Assembly: GCA_022402565.1 (NCBI GenBank)
Contig: JAKRSC010000031.1
Location: 1-64,000, forward strand
Origin: Hydrotalea sp.
GTDB taxonomy: Bacteria; Bacteroidota; Bacteroidia; Chitinophagales; Chitinophagaceae
Length of the DNA stretch: 64,000 bases
Direction: 5' to 3'
A program made the position numbers and the translations under genes. Positions 54,619 to 62,871 of this stretch are shown piece by piece; the first letter of the stretch is position 1, and each line of letters opens with the position of its first letter. The notes under the pieces are model-generated. The model was given only the letters and a program-made list of their open reading frames with translations, made no database searches and had not been told where the DNA came from.

Positions 54619-56211
54619 TTAACTAGATTTAAAAAGGTTCTTAATTGATGTTGTGATTCTTTTTGTCCTACTACTAAAACTTTGCTTTTCGAGTTGTTCC
54701 AGAACAGCTATTGACCTTTCCATATTTTTATTTAGCTCATCAATTGACTGTTTCAATCGTTCACCTTGTGAAGCTGAACTAAATTTAAACTGTGAAAGAT
54801 CAGACTTTAATGTTGCTAGATGTTCAAGATTCCCAAGATTGGTTTTACTCTCTGATAAAGCTCTTTTCAATAAATCGGTCTCATCAACTGTAAATTGTTT
54901 AACCGCTTCACTCGAGTTTTGTATATGTACTTTAAGCTCTTTAAATGTTTCAGAAATTGAATGGCCAACATCAGCTACTGCATTAGATGTAAATTCTTTA
55001 TGTTCTTGAAGATTACTAAAGTGAGCTGATAAAAATTCCATCAAAATCCGACTTTGACTCAAATTATCCTGAAGATTATCTGCAATCTTTTTAAAATTAT
55101 CTGTTCTTACTAATAGTTCATTCGTTCTACTTAGAATGCTTTGTGAATTTTCAACAAATTGTGTAACATTTGTCAAATAGCTATTGAACTTTTCAAATTG
55201 ACCTACAGAAATATCTAGTTGCTTTAAAACTGCAACATTGTACTTTGTCATATCTGAAACTTTTGCCTTATCAATGGCATCAAGTAATTCTTTTTGCTCT
55301 CTTATTGCCTTTCTACTTGAATCGAAAATTCCAGAAAGACCACTTAAATTGTGAGTAAACTCGTTATTAAATTTTAATAGATTCCTTTGAAGTGATACTA
55401 ATGTAGAGGCAAGCCCTTCATTAATTAATGGAAGTAATTCAATTTGAACGAAAGTATAGAATTCATTTTTCCTTGCTTCGCTAAAAGACCTGGATCCTTT
55501 AAATATCCACCCAGAATGGATAATTGTAAAGAACAATCCAACAAAACTAGCAATCATTGCAATTTTCACCCCCCCAATCAATAACCCAATACCTTCATTG
55601 AGTTTTATATCCATTGTTGTTGTATCTCCTATTACTATTCCCATTTCAGGCATATTGAAAAGTCCGATAACAATTCCAATCATTGTTCCCATTAAGCCCA
55701 AATAAAGTGGAATACCAACTGATGAATTTATATCTTCTTCAACTGAGTCAATGTTACGTTCAACAATGTCTTTGATTAAATTAAAATCTGAGGCTGCGCC
55801 TCGGTTTCGAATTAGATAACTATTTGTTGATAATAGTATTTTTTCGAAAACGTAATTATTCTTATCATCACTCTCTATGATGTTTACTTCTGTTTTTTCT
55901 GTGCTAATATAATTTTGATTTTCTAGAAATAATTGATCTGGACTTTCGCTATCGCTATGCTCATCCGTGACAGTATACACTGGTGAACCTACAGTACTTT
56001 TTTTGTATGAATTGATATTTGCAATAATTTCTTTTGGCGATAACTTTTCAAAGTCAATAGTCGGAACAGGAATTTTTACAACTCGCAACGAATTAATAGC
56101 GGGGATAATAAATTTGAAAATACGAATTTGATTAAATGTTCTTACAAAAACATAAATCTGAACTGCTACAATAATTACTACAAGTAATATTTCAATGCTC
56201 TCAATTTTCAT
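54619..56211 (-). CDS. MotA/ZorA-like stator with long tail
   Basis: This 530-aa membrane protein has a first helix at residues 7-24, then a MotA/TolQ/ExbB-type core: SVGIPLYLGLMGTMIGIVIG (about 164-183) and IGLLIGGVKIAMIASFVG (about 208-225). A tail of almost 300 residues, predicted helical and coiled, follows from about 245 to the end (for example NLLKFNNEFTHNLSGLSGIF). A long cytoplasmic tail is typical of ZorA and not of flagellar MotA. It is 3 bp from the MotB-like gene. Confidence 0.8.
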   Translation of the reverse strand: MKIESIEILLVVIIVAVQIYVFVRTFNQIRIFKFIIPAINSLRVVKIPVPTIDFEKLSPKEIIANINSYKKSTVGSPVYTVTDEHSDSESPDQLFLENQNYISTEKTEVNIIESDDKNNYVFEKILLSTNSYLIRNRGAASDFNLIKDIVERNIDSVEEDINSSVGIPLYLGLMGTMIGIVIGLFNMPEMGIVIGDTTTMDIKLNEGIGLLIGGVKIAMIASFVGLFFTIIHSGWIFKGSRSFSEARKNEFYTFVQIELLPLINEGLASTLVSLQRNLLKFNNEFTHNLSGLSGIFDSSRKAIREQKELLDAIDKAKVSDMTKYNVAVLKQLDISVGQFEKFNSYLTNVTQFVENSQSILSRTNELLVRTDNFKKIADNLQDNLSQSRILMEFLSAHFSNLQEHKEFTSNAVADVGHSISETFKELKVHIQNSSEAVKQFTVDETDLLKRALSESKTNLGNLEHLATLKSDLSQFKFSSASQGERLKQSIDELNKNMERSIAVLEQLEKQSFSSRTKRITTSIKNLFKSS

Positions 56212-57442
56212 ACCTAATTTTTGCTTTTTTATTTCTATCTACAACCCATTTACCGTTCTGTAATTCCGCCTCTCCTTGCTCAACAGTTGTTATGCGTGTT
56301 GCTCTTGGATTAAACGCATTTGTAGCATCACAAACGGGGTCAATGTTTTTATCGGGATATTGCAAGGCAAGTCTTGCTGAAGCATCTTTTTCATCAATCT
56401 GAAATTTCGCCCTATTGTTTGCAATTTTTGTAAAACGGTAAATGGTTGCACCGTCTTTGTAAAAAGAAGATGCCGAGCTTTCATTGAAACTTCCATCAGA
56501 ATTTGGTGTTGAAAGGAAAAAAGATTCCGACTTCACTTCTGGTTGCTTTGATTCTTGATAGGACGGCTGCGTGTTTAGTGCTATGTTACTTGAAATAGGA
56601 TTTGAAGGCTTTAACTGTGCTTTAATATTTTCAACTTGTGACTCCAATTCTTTGATTTGTTTTTTCGCATCTCTTAATTCTTGTGAATTAAAAGATTCAC
56701 TACTGGGCACTGCACTGCCAAATCTGCTTTGGTCATGAATTAGTTGTCGTAATCTCTCACTTTTTAGAATTTCGGGCATTAAATCTTCATATGAAACTCG
56801 CTTTCTTAAACTTAATATTATTGCGATAACACCAAATAAAATTGAAATTATAATTAGATAATCACTAAGTCCTCCTAAAAGGCCTTTATTAACTTTAGCA
56901 CTTTTCTGATTTAGTTCAAGTGTTTCAACTTTATTTTGTAGCCTACTTACTTCAGAACTTATATTTGAGTATTCTAAATTTTGTTGTGGATTGTTTTCGT
57001 TAAGTATATTAGGAAAATTAACTTTTAAATTTTTTTTGTAAGCTTCGAACTCTGGTTTGCCTTTTCTTTTTTCTGCAAAAGAAAAAATCGCTTTGTACTT
57101 AACCTTGTCAGAGAAAATATGCTCTGACAGAAATTTAACGACTTCATCTTTTCTCCAATTTTCCTTGTACACTTTCTTTAAGCTTTCAACTTCATTTGAT
57201 AGAGAAAGTGTTTTGTCAATTTTAAAGGAAGTCAAAAATTGATTTATTTGTGCATAGTCAGTCGTTTCACAAGGACATTTCATTTGAAATTCGGAAATAT
57301 TTTTGTCATCTTTCAATGAAAGTTCAACAGTTCTACAATTAAGAAAATCAACTGCTTTTTCGTAAGACTCTTTGCTTATCTGTGCTTGTATAATTCCGAA
57401 AAAATACAGCGCTGTAAAGAGCAATAATATTTTTTTATACAT
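56201..57442 (-). CDS. Exported coiled-coil membrane protein, unknown
   Basis: This 413-aa protein has a signal peptide (residues 1-20), a Cys-containing extracytoplasmic part (FLNCRTVELS, MKCPCETTD), one transmembrane helix (YLIIISILFGVIAIILSL near residue 200), a coiled coil (LRDAKKQIKELESQVENIKAQ, read in part) and a C-terminal domain with TIYRFTKIANNRAKFQID that may contact the cytoplasmic partners. It is not a known family to me. It overlaps the MotA-like gene by 11 bp. Confidence 0.6.
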   Translation of the reverse strand: MYKKILLLFTALYFFGIIQAQISKESYEKAVDFLNCRTVELSLKDDKNISEFQMKCPCETTDYAQINQFLTSFKIDKTLSLSNEVESLKKVYKENWRKDEVVKFLSEHIFSDKVKYKAIFSFAEKRKGKPEFEAYKKNLKVNFPNILNENNPQQNLEYSNISSEVSRLQNKVETLELNQKSAKVNKGLLGGLSDYLIIISILFGVIAIILSLRKRVSYEDLMPEILKSERLRQLIHDQSRFGSAVPSSESFNSQELRDAKKQIKELESQVENIKAQLKPSNPISSNIALNTQPSYQESKQPEVKSESFFLSTPNSDGSFNESSASSFYKDGATIYRFTKIANNRAKFQIDEKDASARLALQYPDKNIDPVCDATNAFNPRATRITTVEQGEAELQNGKWVVDRNKKAKIRYEN

Positions 57443-57443
57443 A

Positions 57444-60400
57444 TTAATTATTTACTGGTGTTAACTGTGATAAATGGTTTGAAAGATTATTAATTGCACC
57501 GATTAACGGATAAAAGAAAAGTGTTTCTTCGATCTCTTTGTCGCCCGTTACAATTTCATCTAACTTTTTATTGAATTCTAACCCTTCTTCTAAGTAGTCT
57601 CTCAAATGCTTGCTTAATTCATCTTTGAATATTTCAAGCGATATGGAAGTTACATTGAAATAATCGGCAAAACTAAATTGATTGTTTAAGTTGAAAAAAA
57701 AGTTATTGAATTCACCAACATATCTTGCAATATTTGCTTTTGCTATTTCGTCCAACTGGTCATAAGTAAGTTTCTCTACTCCATTTATGCAGGTATGTGT
57801 TGCTTTTATAGTGCGAATATCAATTGCCAAATCTTCTGCATTTAACATCAAACCGCCTTTGCAAGTAACTTCTTTCGGCATTTCTTTTTCAGTTTCAATA
57901 CTCAAACCATCGGTATCAAATTTATGATTGTAAACATATTCAAAGATAGTTTTCGAAAGTTTTGACAATATTTTTAAGTCTGATGTAATTACGTTTAGCA
58001 CTTTTGAACCTGTTCCGCTAAAAACAATATGTTTAGGCAACTCAATTTGTTTTTGTTTCATCAAGTCGGCAATGTGATAAATGATAGCAGAATAGAAGTA
58101 TATGAAAATGATTTTTAGGTCTTCGTCATTTGCTAGTAATGAATTGTATGAAAATAATTTTTTATCCTTTATTTTAGGATTGTTCTCAATAGAAAAGAAA
58201 AAAGCATTAATGTCTTCTGTTTTGTTTTTCTCTTTTATTGAAGAAAGAACTTTAGCTAAATCACTAAGTTTATTAGTTGCTAATAAATTTTCAAAATAAG
58301 GGAGATATTTACTTATTAATCCATTTGAACTTGCTGCACCATATTCACTAAATCCGTCTCCGAAAATTGCATTTGCTGCAAATTTGAATGAAGTCATAAG
58401 CAACGGCTTGTTTTGCTGGAAAACAACAACATCTGTGGTTCCTCCACCTATATCAATGGACACAACTGGTTTAAATGAACCGCCTTGCAATTTGTTTGTA
58501 CCTTTGAAATAGTAAAAGGGAGCTAATGATTCTGTTATACCAACCGCTTGTTGTGTTGGATTGAAATATAAATTAAACAATTCGTTCCAAGTGCTCTCCA
58601 ACTGAGATTTTCTTGCAGGTTTCATACTGGAAGGATAGAACCAAACTAACTTTGTTTGAGATAAATTGCCTCTGTTGAATAAAACTTTGTTACGCAATAG
58701 CATCATGATTTTTTCAAAATAAGCTCTTACACGTTTTTCATTACCCTTTTCTTTTTTTGCCCATTTTAAATTAGTTTGTACTTTATCTCTTTCAGGAACT
58801 CTTTCGTAAATAAAAGGAATGTTGAAATCTGCAAGCGTAAATGTTTCTGTTTCAATGTTCAATGAATGATTTTCAGCAATAACTGTCCTATGTGGGAATT
58901 TGAATTCAGATTCATTTCCAATGAGTTGTGGCACAAATTCGTGTTCAATTAACTCTCGTATAGCAATAGCACCATAATCTCCAAGTTTTTCTTTTGTTGG
59001 ATGAAATAATGAAGCTATTTGCACATCATCAGCTGTAATATCAAAAGTTTTTGGAGAACCGTTTCCAATCTTGTATTCAATATGTGTATTTGTAGTTCCA
59101 AAATCTATTGCAAAACTAAATATCTCATTACCTTGAGAATAGGGTTGCCATTTTGGAATAATTATACCAGTTGCCCCAAAAGCAGTTACATTTTTGATTT
59201 GTATATAATCAAATTCTTGGTTAAGAACATAATATTGAGTGCCTGGCTCTAATGAATCGGATATTTTTTTCCTTCTTACTTTTTTCGATCTAACTTCAAC
59301 AGTATCTTGTTGGGTATTAGAAAAAAACTTTAAATCATAATCAGAATTTTTTTGAATACCAGCAACATCCCTGTCTACTAACTGTATTCTGTAGTAAGCT
59401 TCAATGTCCGGATTGTTTGTTTTGATAAAAGGGAAAAGTGTAACTCCAAACTGATGTTCGACAATTACACCTCTGTTTTGTTCTTCATTGGGCTTGTCTG
59501 ATGTTTGATAATACATTCTCTCAAACGATATGTATTCGCCTTGTTTTGCAACAGGTACTTTTAGAATAACTTTTACTGAACCATTTCCTCCTTGCACCAT
59601 TTCAATTTTTGGTTTATTGTGCAATGAACTTAGCAAATCATCAGAATCAAAATAATCAAAAAACTGTTTTTTGAAAGGTAGAATGTAGCCCTTGGAGTCG
59701 TCCCCAACTTCTATATTCACATTGCCATCAAAGAACTTGTCTTTATTGATTGGATAAACCAAACGTATTAAATATGGCTCCAAAAAGTCACTTACTGTTA
59801 AATACGGGTACTGAATATTTACGCCTGGCAATCTGCGTTTTTCTAAAACCGTTTCGTTGTCGGAAAATGGAATTTTAATTGTATTGTCCCAGTTGTCGTT
59901 AGCATATCTGAAAGGCTTGTTCAAATTATTTTGCAATACAAGGGGTTTTAATTCTCCTCTGTATTTTGATGATTGAATAATGAAATCGCTAACAATAATT
60001 GAATTAATAATGTCTTCTTTCTTGCGCTTTCGCAATGCAACTCCAATTACTTCGACAATGTCGCCTGTAACTCCAGTGTCTAATTCAGAATAATTAGTTG
60101 CAAAAGATGTAGAACTCAGATTTTTAATTTCCTGATATAATTGAGGATTTTCTGTATCAAGTATTTTCAAATTCTTTTCTAAATATTCATGTACAACAAT
60201 AAGGCGTTGAGACAATATCGGATTAGATTTGAAAAGAAGATAGAAATACTTTTGAAACTCCGAATCTCTCTCGTAAAGCGGTGTATATTCATCATCAAAA
60301 GTAATATCGTTTTTTGTCAGTTTAATTTGGGCGTGGCTCAAATCATTTGCTGTTGCAAAAAACAAAGTAGCTGGCGAGGTACAACCAATTATTTTGTGAT

Positions 60401-60878
60401 TGTATTCAACTAAATAGAGGCGTTTAAGTAAATCAAAATTGTAAGATTCTTTATCTTGTTCTAAATACAACTCCAATGTCTCGGCAAGTTGTCTGTGTCC
60501 TTTATTGGAACTGGTTTTCAGTTTTTCAATTTCGGCTTCTTTGTCCCAAACAATAATTTTCATTTTGTCCTTAATACTGTCAATGTTGAATAGCATTTCA
60601 GCAAGGTCTAAGGCATCAGAAACTAATTTTTCATCGTCTTTTCCCGAAACAACATTTCCGTCTTTGGTGTATGCTTTCAAGTTGGGTGACTTGGCAATGT
60701 TTCTAAATGCAGTTTTTACCAAATCAATCCTTGCAAAAGGGCTTGGAATAGCAGTAGGTAATGATATTTCGCTACCTCCTTCAGGGTCCTTAATTGATTC
60801 AATCTCTTTATCAGAGTATGCATCAGATGTAAACCAATGCGAACCACTTTTTTTTGTATATCCAAATATTTTACTCAT
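57444..60878 (-). CDS. Very large actin/Hsp70-like ATPase
   Basis: This 1144-aa protein combines about 585 N-terminal residues of unknown fold with a C-terminal actin/Hsp70-type ATPase: phosphate-1 AIDFGTTNTHIEY (590-602), phosphate-2 VSIDIGGGTTDVVVF (806-820) and adenosine motif IVFSGTGSKVL (951-961). The N-terminal part includes beta-rich segments. The three motifs are intact, so ATP binding is expected. The size and N-terminal extension resemble SrfB-type virulence-associated proteins in outline. One bp separates it from the next gene. Confidence 0.75.
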   Translation of the reverse strand: MSKIFGYTKKSGSHWFTSDAYSDKEIESIKDPEGGSEISLPTAIPSPFARIDLVKTAFRNIAKSPNLKAYTKDGNVVSGKDDEKLVSDALDLAEMLFNIDSIKDKMKIIVWDKEAEIEKLKTSSNKGHRQLAETLELYLEQDKESYNFDLLKRLYLVEYNHKIIGCTSPATLFFATANDLSHAQIKLTKNDITFDDEYTPLYERDSEFQKYFYLLFKSNPILSQRLIVVHEYLEKNLKILDTENPQLYQEIKNLSSTSFATNYSELDTGVTGDIVEVIGVALRKRKKEDIINSIIVSDFIIQSSKYRGELKPLVLQNNLNKPFRYANDNWDNTIKIPFSDNETVLEKRRLPGVNIQYPYLTVSDFLEPYLIRLVYPINKDKFFDGNVNIEVGDDSKGYILPFKKQFFDYFDSDDLLSSLHNKPKIEMVQGGNGSVKVILKVPVAKQGEYISFERMYYQTSDKPNEEQNRGVIVEHQFGVTLFPFIKTNNPDIEAYYRIQLVDRDVAGIQKNSDYDLKFFSNTQQDTVEVRSKKVRRKKISDSLEPGTQYYVLNQEFDYIQIKNVTAFGATGIIIPKWQPYSQGNEIFSFAIDFGTTNTHIEYKIGNGSPKTFDITADDVQIASLFHPTKEKLGDYGAIAIRELIEHEFVPQLIGNESEFKFPHRTVIAENHSLNIETETFTLADFNIPFIYERVPERDKVQTNLKWAKKEKGNEKRVRAYFEKIMMLLRNKVLFNRGNLSQTKLVWFYPSSMKPARKSQLESTWNELFNLYFNPTQQAVGITESLAPFYYFKGTNKLQGGSFKPVVSIDIGGGTTDVVVFQQNKPLLMTSFKFAANAIFGDGFSEYGAASSNGLISKYLPYFENLLATNKLSDLAKVLSSIKEKNKTEDINAFFFSIENNPKIKDKKLFSYNSLLANDEDLKIIFIYFYSAIIYHIADLMKQKQIELPKHIVFSGTGSKVLNVITSDLKILSKLSKTIFEYVYNHKFDTDGLSIETEKEMPKEVTCKGGLMLNAEDLAIDIRTIKATHTCINGVEKLTYDQLDEIAKANIARYVGEFNNFFFNLNNQFSFADYFNVTSISLEIFKDELSKHLRDYLEEGLEFNKKLDEIVTGDKEIEETLFFYPLIGAINNLSNHLSQLTPVNN

Positions 60879-60884
60879 ACTCTC

Positions 60885-62390
60885 TTAGTTTTTTAATCCA
60901 AATTTTGAAGTAAGAATTTCTTCTGTGGTGTCAAAGAAAAGTTTAATTAGTTTTTGTTGGGCTGAACTATATGTTTTGCCTTTTGATTTTTTACTAAGCT
61001 GATTGTCAAACTCGCTAAAGTCAAATTTTGATTTAAAGATTTTACCGAATGTACCTGTTCTGTCTTTTATTACTACATCAACGGTAGACTCAAGATTAAA
61101 AGGAGCAAATGCTCGTCTATTGTTTGACATTTCTTTCAACCACTCTCCAAAAGATGAAAGAAACTCCGAAACATTTGTTCTATAAAATGTATCGTCTGTG
61201 AACTTTTTATTTATTTCAGGCTTGTCAGTACTCCAAGCTTCTTTTTCTATTGCGGACAGTAAATGTTCGTTCATATATTTTCTGAACAAAGCAAACTGTG
61301 AAAGTCGTAATGCAAGCTTTCTTTCGGTATACTCTTCAAGATCTGAAAATTTGATCATATCGGAATCATTGCGGATAGCAAATTCTTTGTAAATAGGGCT
61401 TAATGCTTTTCCTCCGGATGTTTCCAATACTCTGTCAGGTGTTTCTAAAAAGTCAATGATTGCAATAGCCGAAGCCATTTCTACAAAATGAGCATCATTT
61501 TTTTGTCCGTTATCACCAGGGTCATTTTTATAAGGCTTTCCACTATAATCATCTGCAATGTAGTATAGTGAATTAATTGAATTGTTTCCAGTTACGTTGT
61601 CTTTGTAGTAATACAATGCTGCTTTTGATTTTGCAATGAAGTCAGATTTTTGAATTGGGCTGTCGTTGTCTTTCTCAATATTGAAATAGGGCAAAGCAGT
61701 TACAGCACCAATTTTTGCATCTTGTAGAAATCCTTTACCGTCAATATTGCGGTTATTCATTGCATCACGTATATTTTTCAAAATGGTAGGAAAACCTGCT
61801 GCACCTGTACCACCAAAAATCGAACTAACAATAAAAACTCTGTCACCATCATTGAAGTTTGATGCAAATTCTTTAAACTCGTGGGAATCTTTGAACTGGT
61901 TTAAAACTACGCTTCCAATATTTGGATTACCGACAAAACCAATATCCATTTCAACATCTAATAGATTTACTTCTTCGTGTCGTTTATTAATTGATTTGCC
62001 GGAAAACAAAATATCGGTCAATGCTTTATTAGCATCATCAAGCTGATTAAAGTCAATATATTCTTTAAATTTTTTTCCGCCAACTTCCTGTAAATTGAAA
62101 GTGAAACTTCCAGAAAGGCGGTTTGAAGCCACTAAATTATTTAGCGTTGTAATTTTAGTATTGAAAAATCCATTTTCTAAACCCACTTCATTTGAAATAG
62201 TTTGATAGTTGCCAAGCAATCTTTCTGTCCGTTTCAAATCTTCATTGGATTTATGCGGATCTATGATTATTGGAACAATTTCAAACTCTTTTTCCGAGTT
62301 AGGTTTTATTCCTGATGCAAAAAGCATAGTCAAAGATTTCAAAACCCTTGAACCTGTACCTCCTATTGCGAATACAAATAAACGTGCCAT
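60885..62390 (-). CDS. Tubulin-like GTPase (Tubulin_2 type)
   Basis: This 501-aa protein begins with a nucleotide-binding glycine loop, FAIGGTGSRVLKSLTM (7-22), and has the tubulin/FtsZ G-box signature in FGGTGAAGFP (192-201), with acidic DGDRVFIVSS just before it. It is longer than FtsZ and belongs to a divergent bacterial tubulin-like group. Whether it makes filaments cannot be told. Its position between an actin-like ATPase and membrane proteins is unusual. Confidence 0.75.
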   Translation of the reverse strand: MARLFVFAIGGTGSRVLKSLTMLFASGIKPNSEKEFEIVPIIIDPHKSNEDLKRTERLLGNYQTISNEVGLENGFFNTKITTLNNLVASNRLSGSFTFNLQEVGGKKFKEYIDFNQLDDANKALTDILFSGKSINKRHEEVNLLDVEMDIGFVGNPNIGSVVLNQFKDSHEFKEFASNFNDGDRVFIVSSIFGGTGAAGFPTILKNIRDAMNNRNIDGKGFLQDAKIGAVTALPYFNIEKDNDSPIQKSDFIAKSKAALYYYKDNVTGNNSINSLYYIADDYSGKPYKNDPGDNGQKNDAHFVEMASAIAIIDFLETPDRVLETSGGKALSPIYKEFAIRNDSDMIKFSDLEEYTERKLALRLSQFALFRKYMNEHLLSAIEKEAWSTDKPEINKKFTDDTFYRTNVSEFLSSFGEWLKEMSNNRRAFAPFNLESTVDVVIKDRTGTFGKIFKSKFDFSEFDNQLSKKSKGKTYSSAQQKLIKLFFDTTEEILTSKFGLKN

Positions 62391-62403
62391 TTTTATCTCT
62401 TTA

Positions 62404-62865
62404 TTAAGGTTTCCAAAAAGTTGTTTTTCTGCAATTTGTGCTAAATCTTCTTATCAATGGATTCGTTGTGATGATTATAAAGAATATAAAACTCCAAATT
62501 GCGTTCGAAAGTCCGAAGCCTATACAATCAGAAATATTAAGATTTAATTGGCTACAAAAGTCACCTGCATTTAATGTGTTGAATGGTACAGTAAAAGCTA
62601 TTAGGAAGTTTAAGCAAAATATAAGCAAAGCCATAATCCACCAATGGTGCTTCTTATTAAATTTTGTTGAATCGTAAATGTGGTATTGTATGGCATAAAA
62701 TAATGTTGTTGAAATAAGCATTGAACAACCAATAATTGTATACCAAGGAGTGCCAATATAGTCGGTACAGGTAATGTCCCAACCTCTGAGCTGGTCTCCC
62801 ATATCAGTTGAATAGAGAGGCATAAGTCCAAACCATTCATATAAACTTGCGAAAATATCTTTCAT
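62404..62865 (-). CDS. Four-helix membrane protein
   Basis: This 153-aa protein has about four hydrophobic segments (YTIIGCSMLISTTLFYAIQ, WIMALLIFCLNFLIAFTV, SNAIWSFIFFIIITT and a weaker N-terminal one) and several Cys residues. No family is recognised. It lies within the operon (13 bp and 6 bp gaps) and may anchor the cytoplasmic filament-type proteins. Confidence 0.6.
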   Translation of the reverse strand: MKDIFASLYEWFGLMPLYSTDMGDQLRGWDITCTDYIGTPWYTIIGCSMLISTTLFYAIQYHIYDSTKFNKKHHWWIMALLIFCLNFLIAFTVPFNTLNAGDFCSQLNLNISDCIGFGLSNAIWSFIFFIIITTNPLIRRFSTNCRKTTFWKP

Positions 62866-62871
62866 ATTACT

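Noticed and set aside
54004-56211. Assignment of the MotAB-like pair to flagellar motility or to Zorya itself
   Set aside because: No flagellar genes are present, and the Zorya effector genes are not visible; the accompanying actin- and tubulin-like genes point to a separate system.
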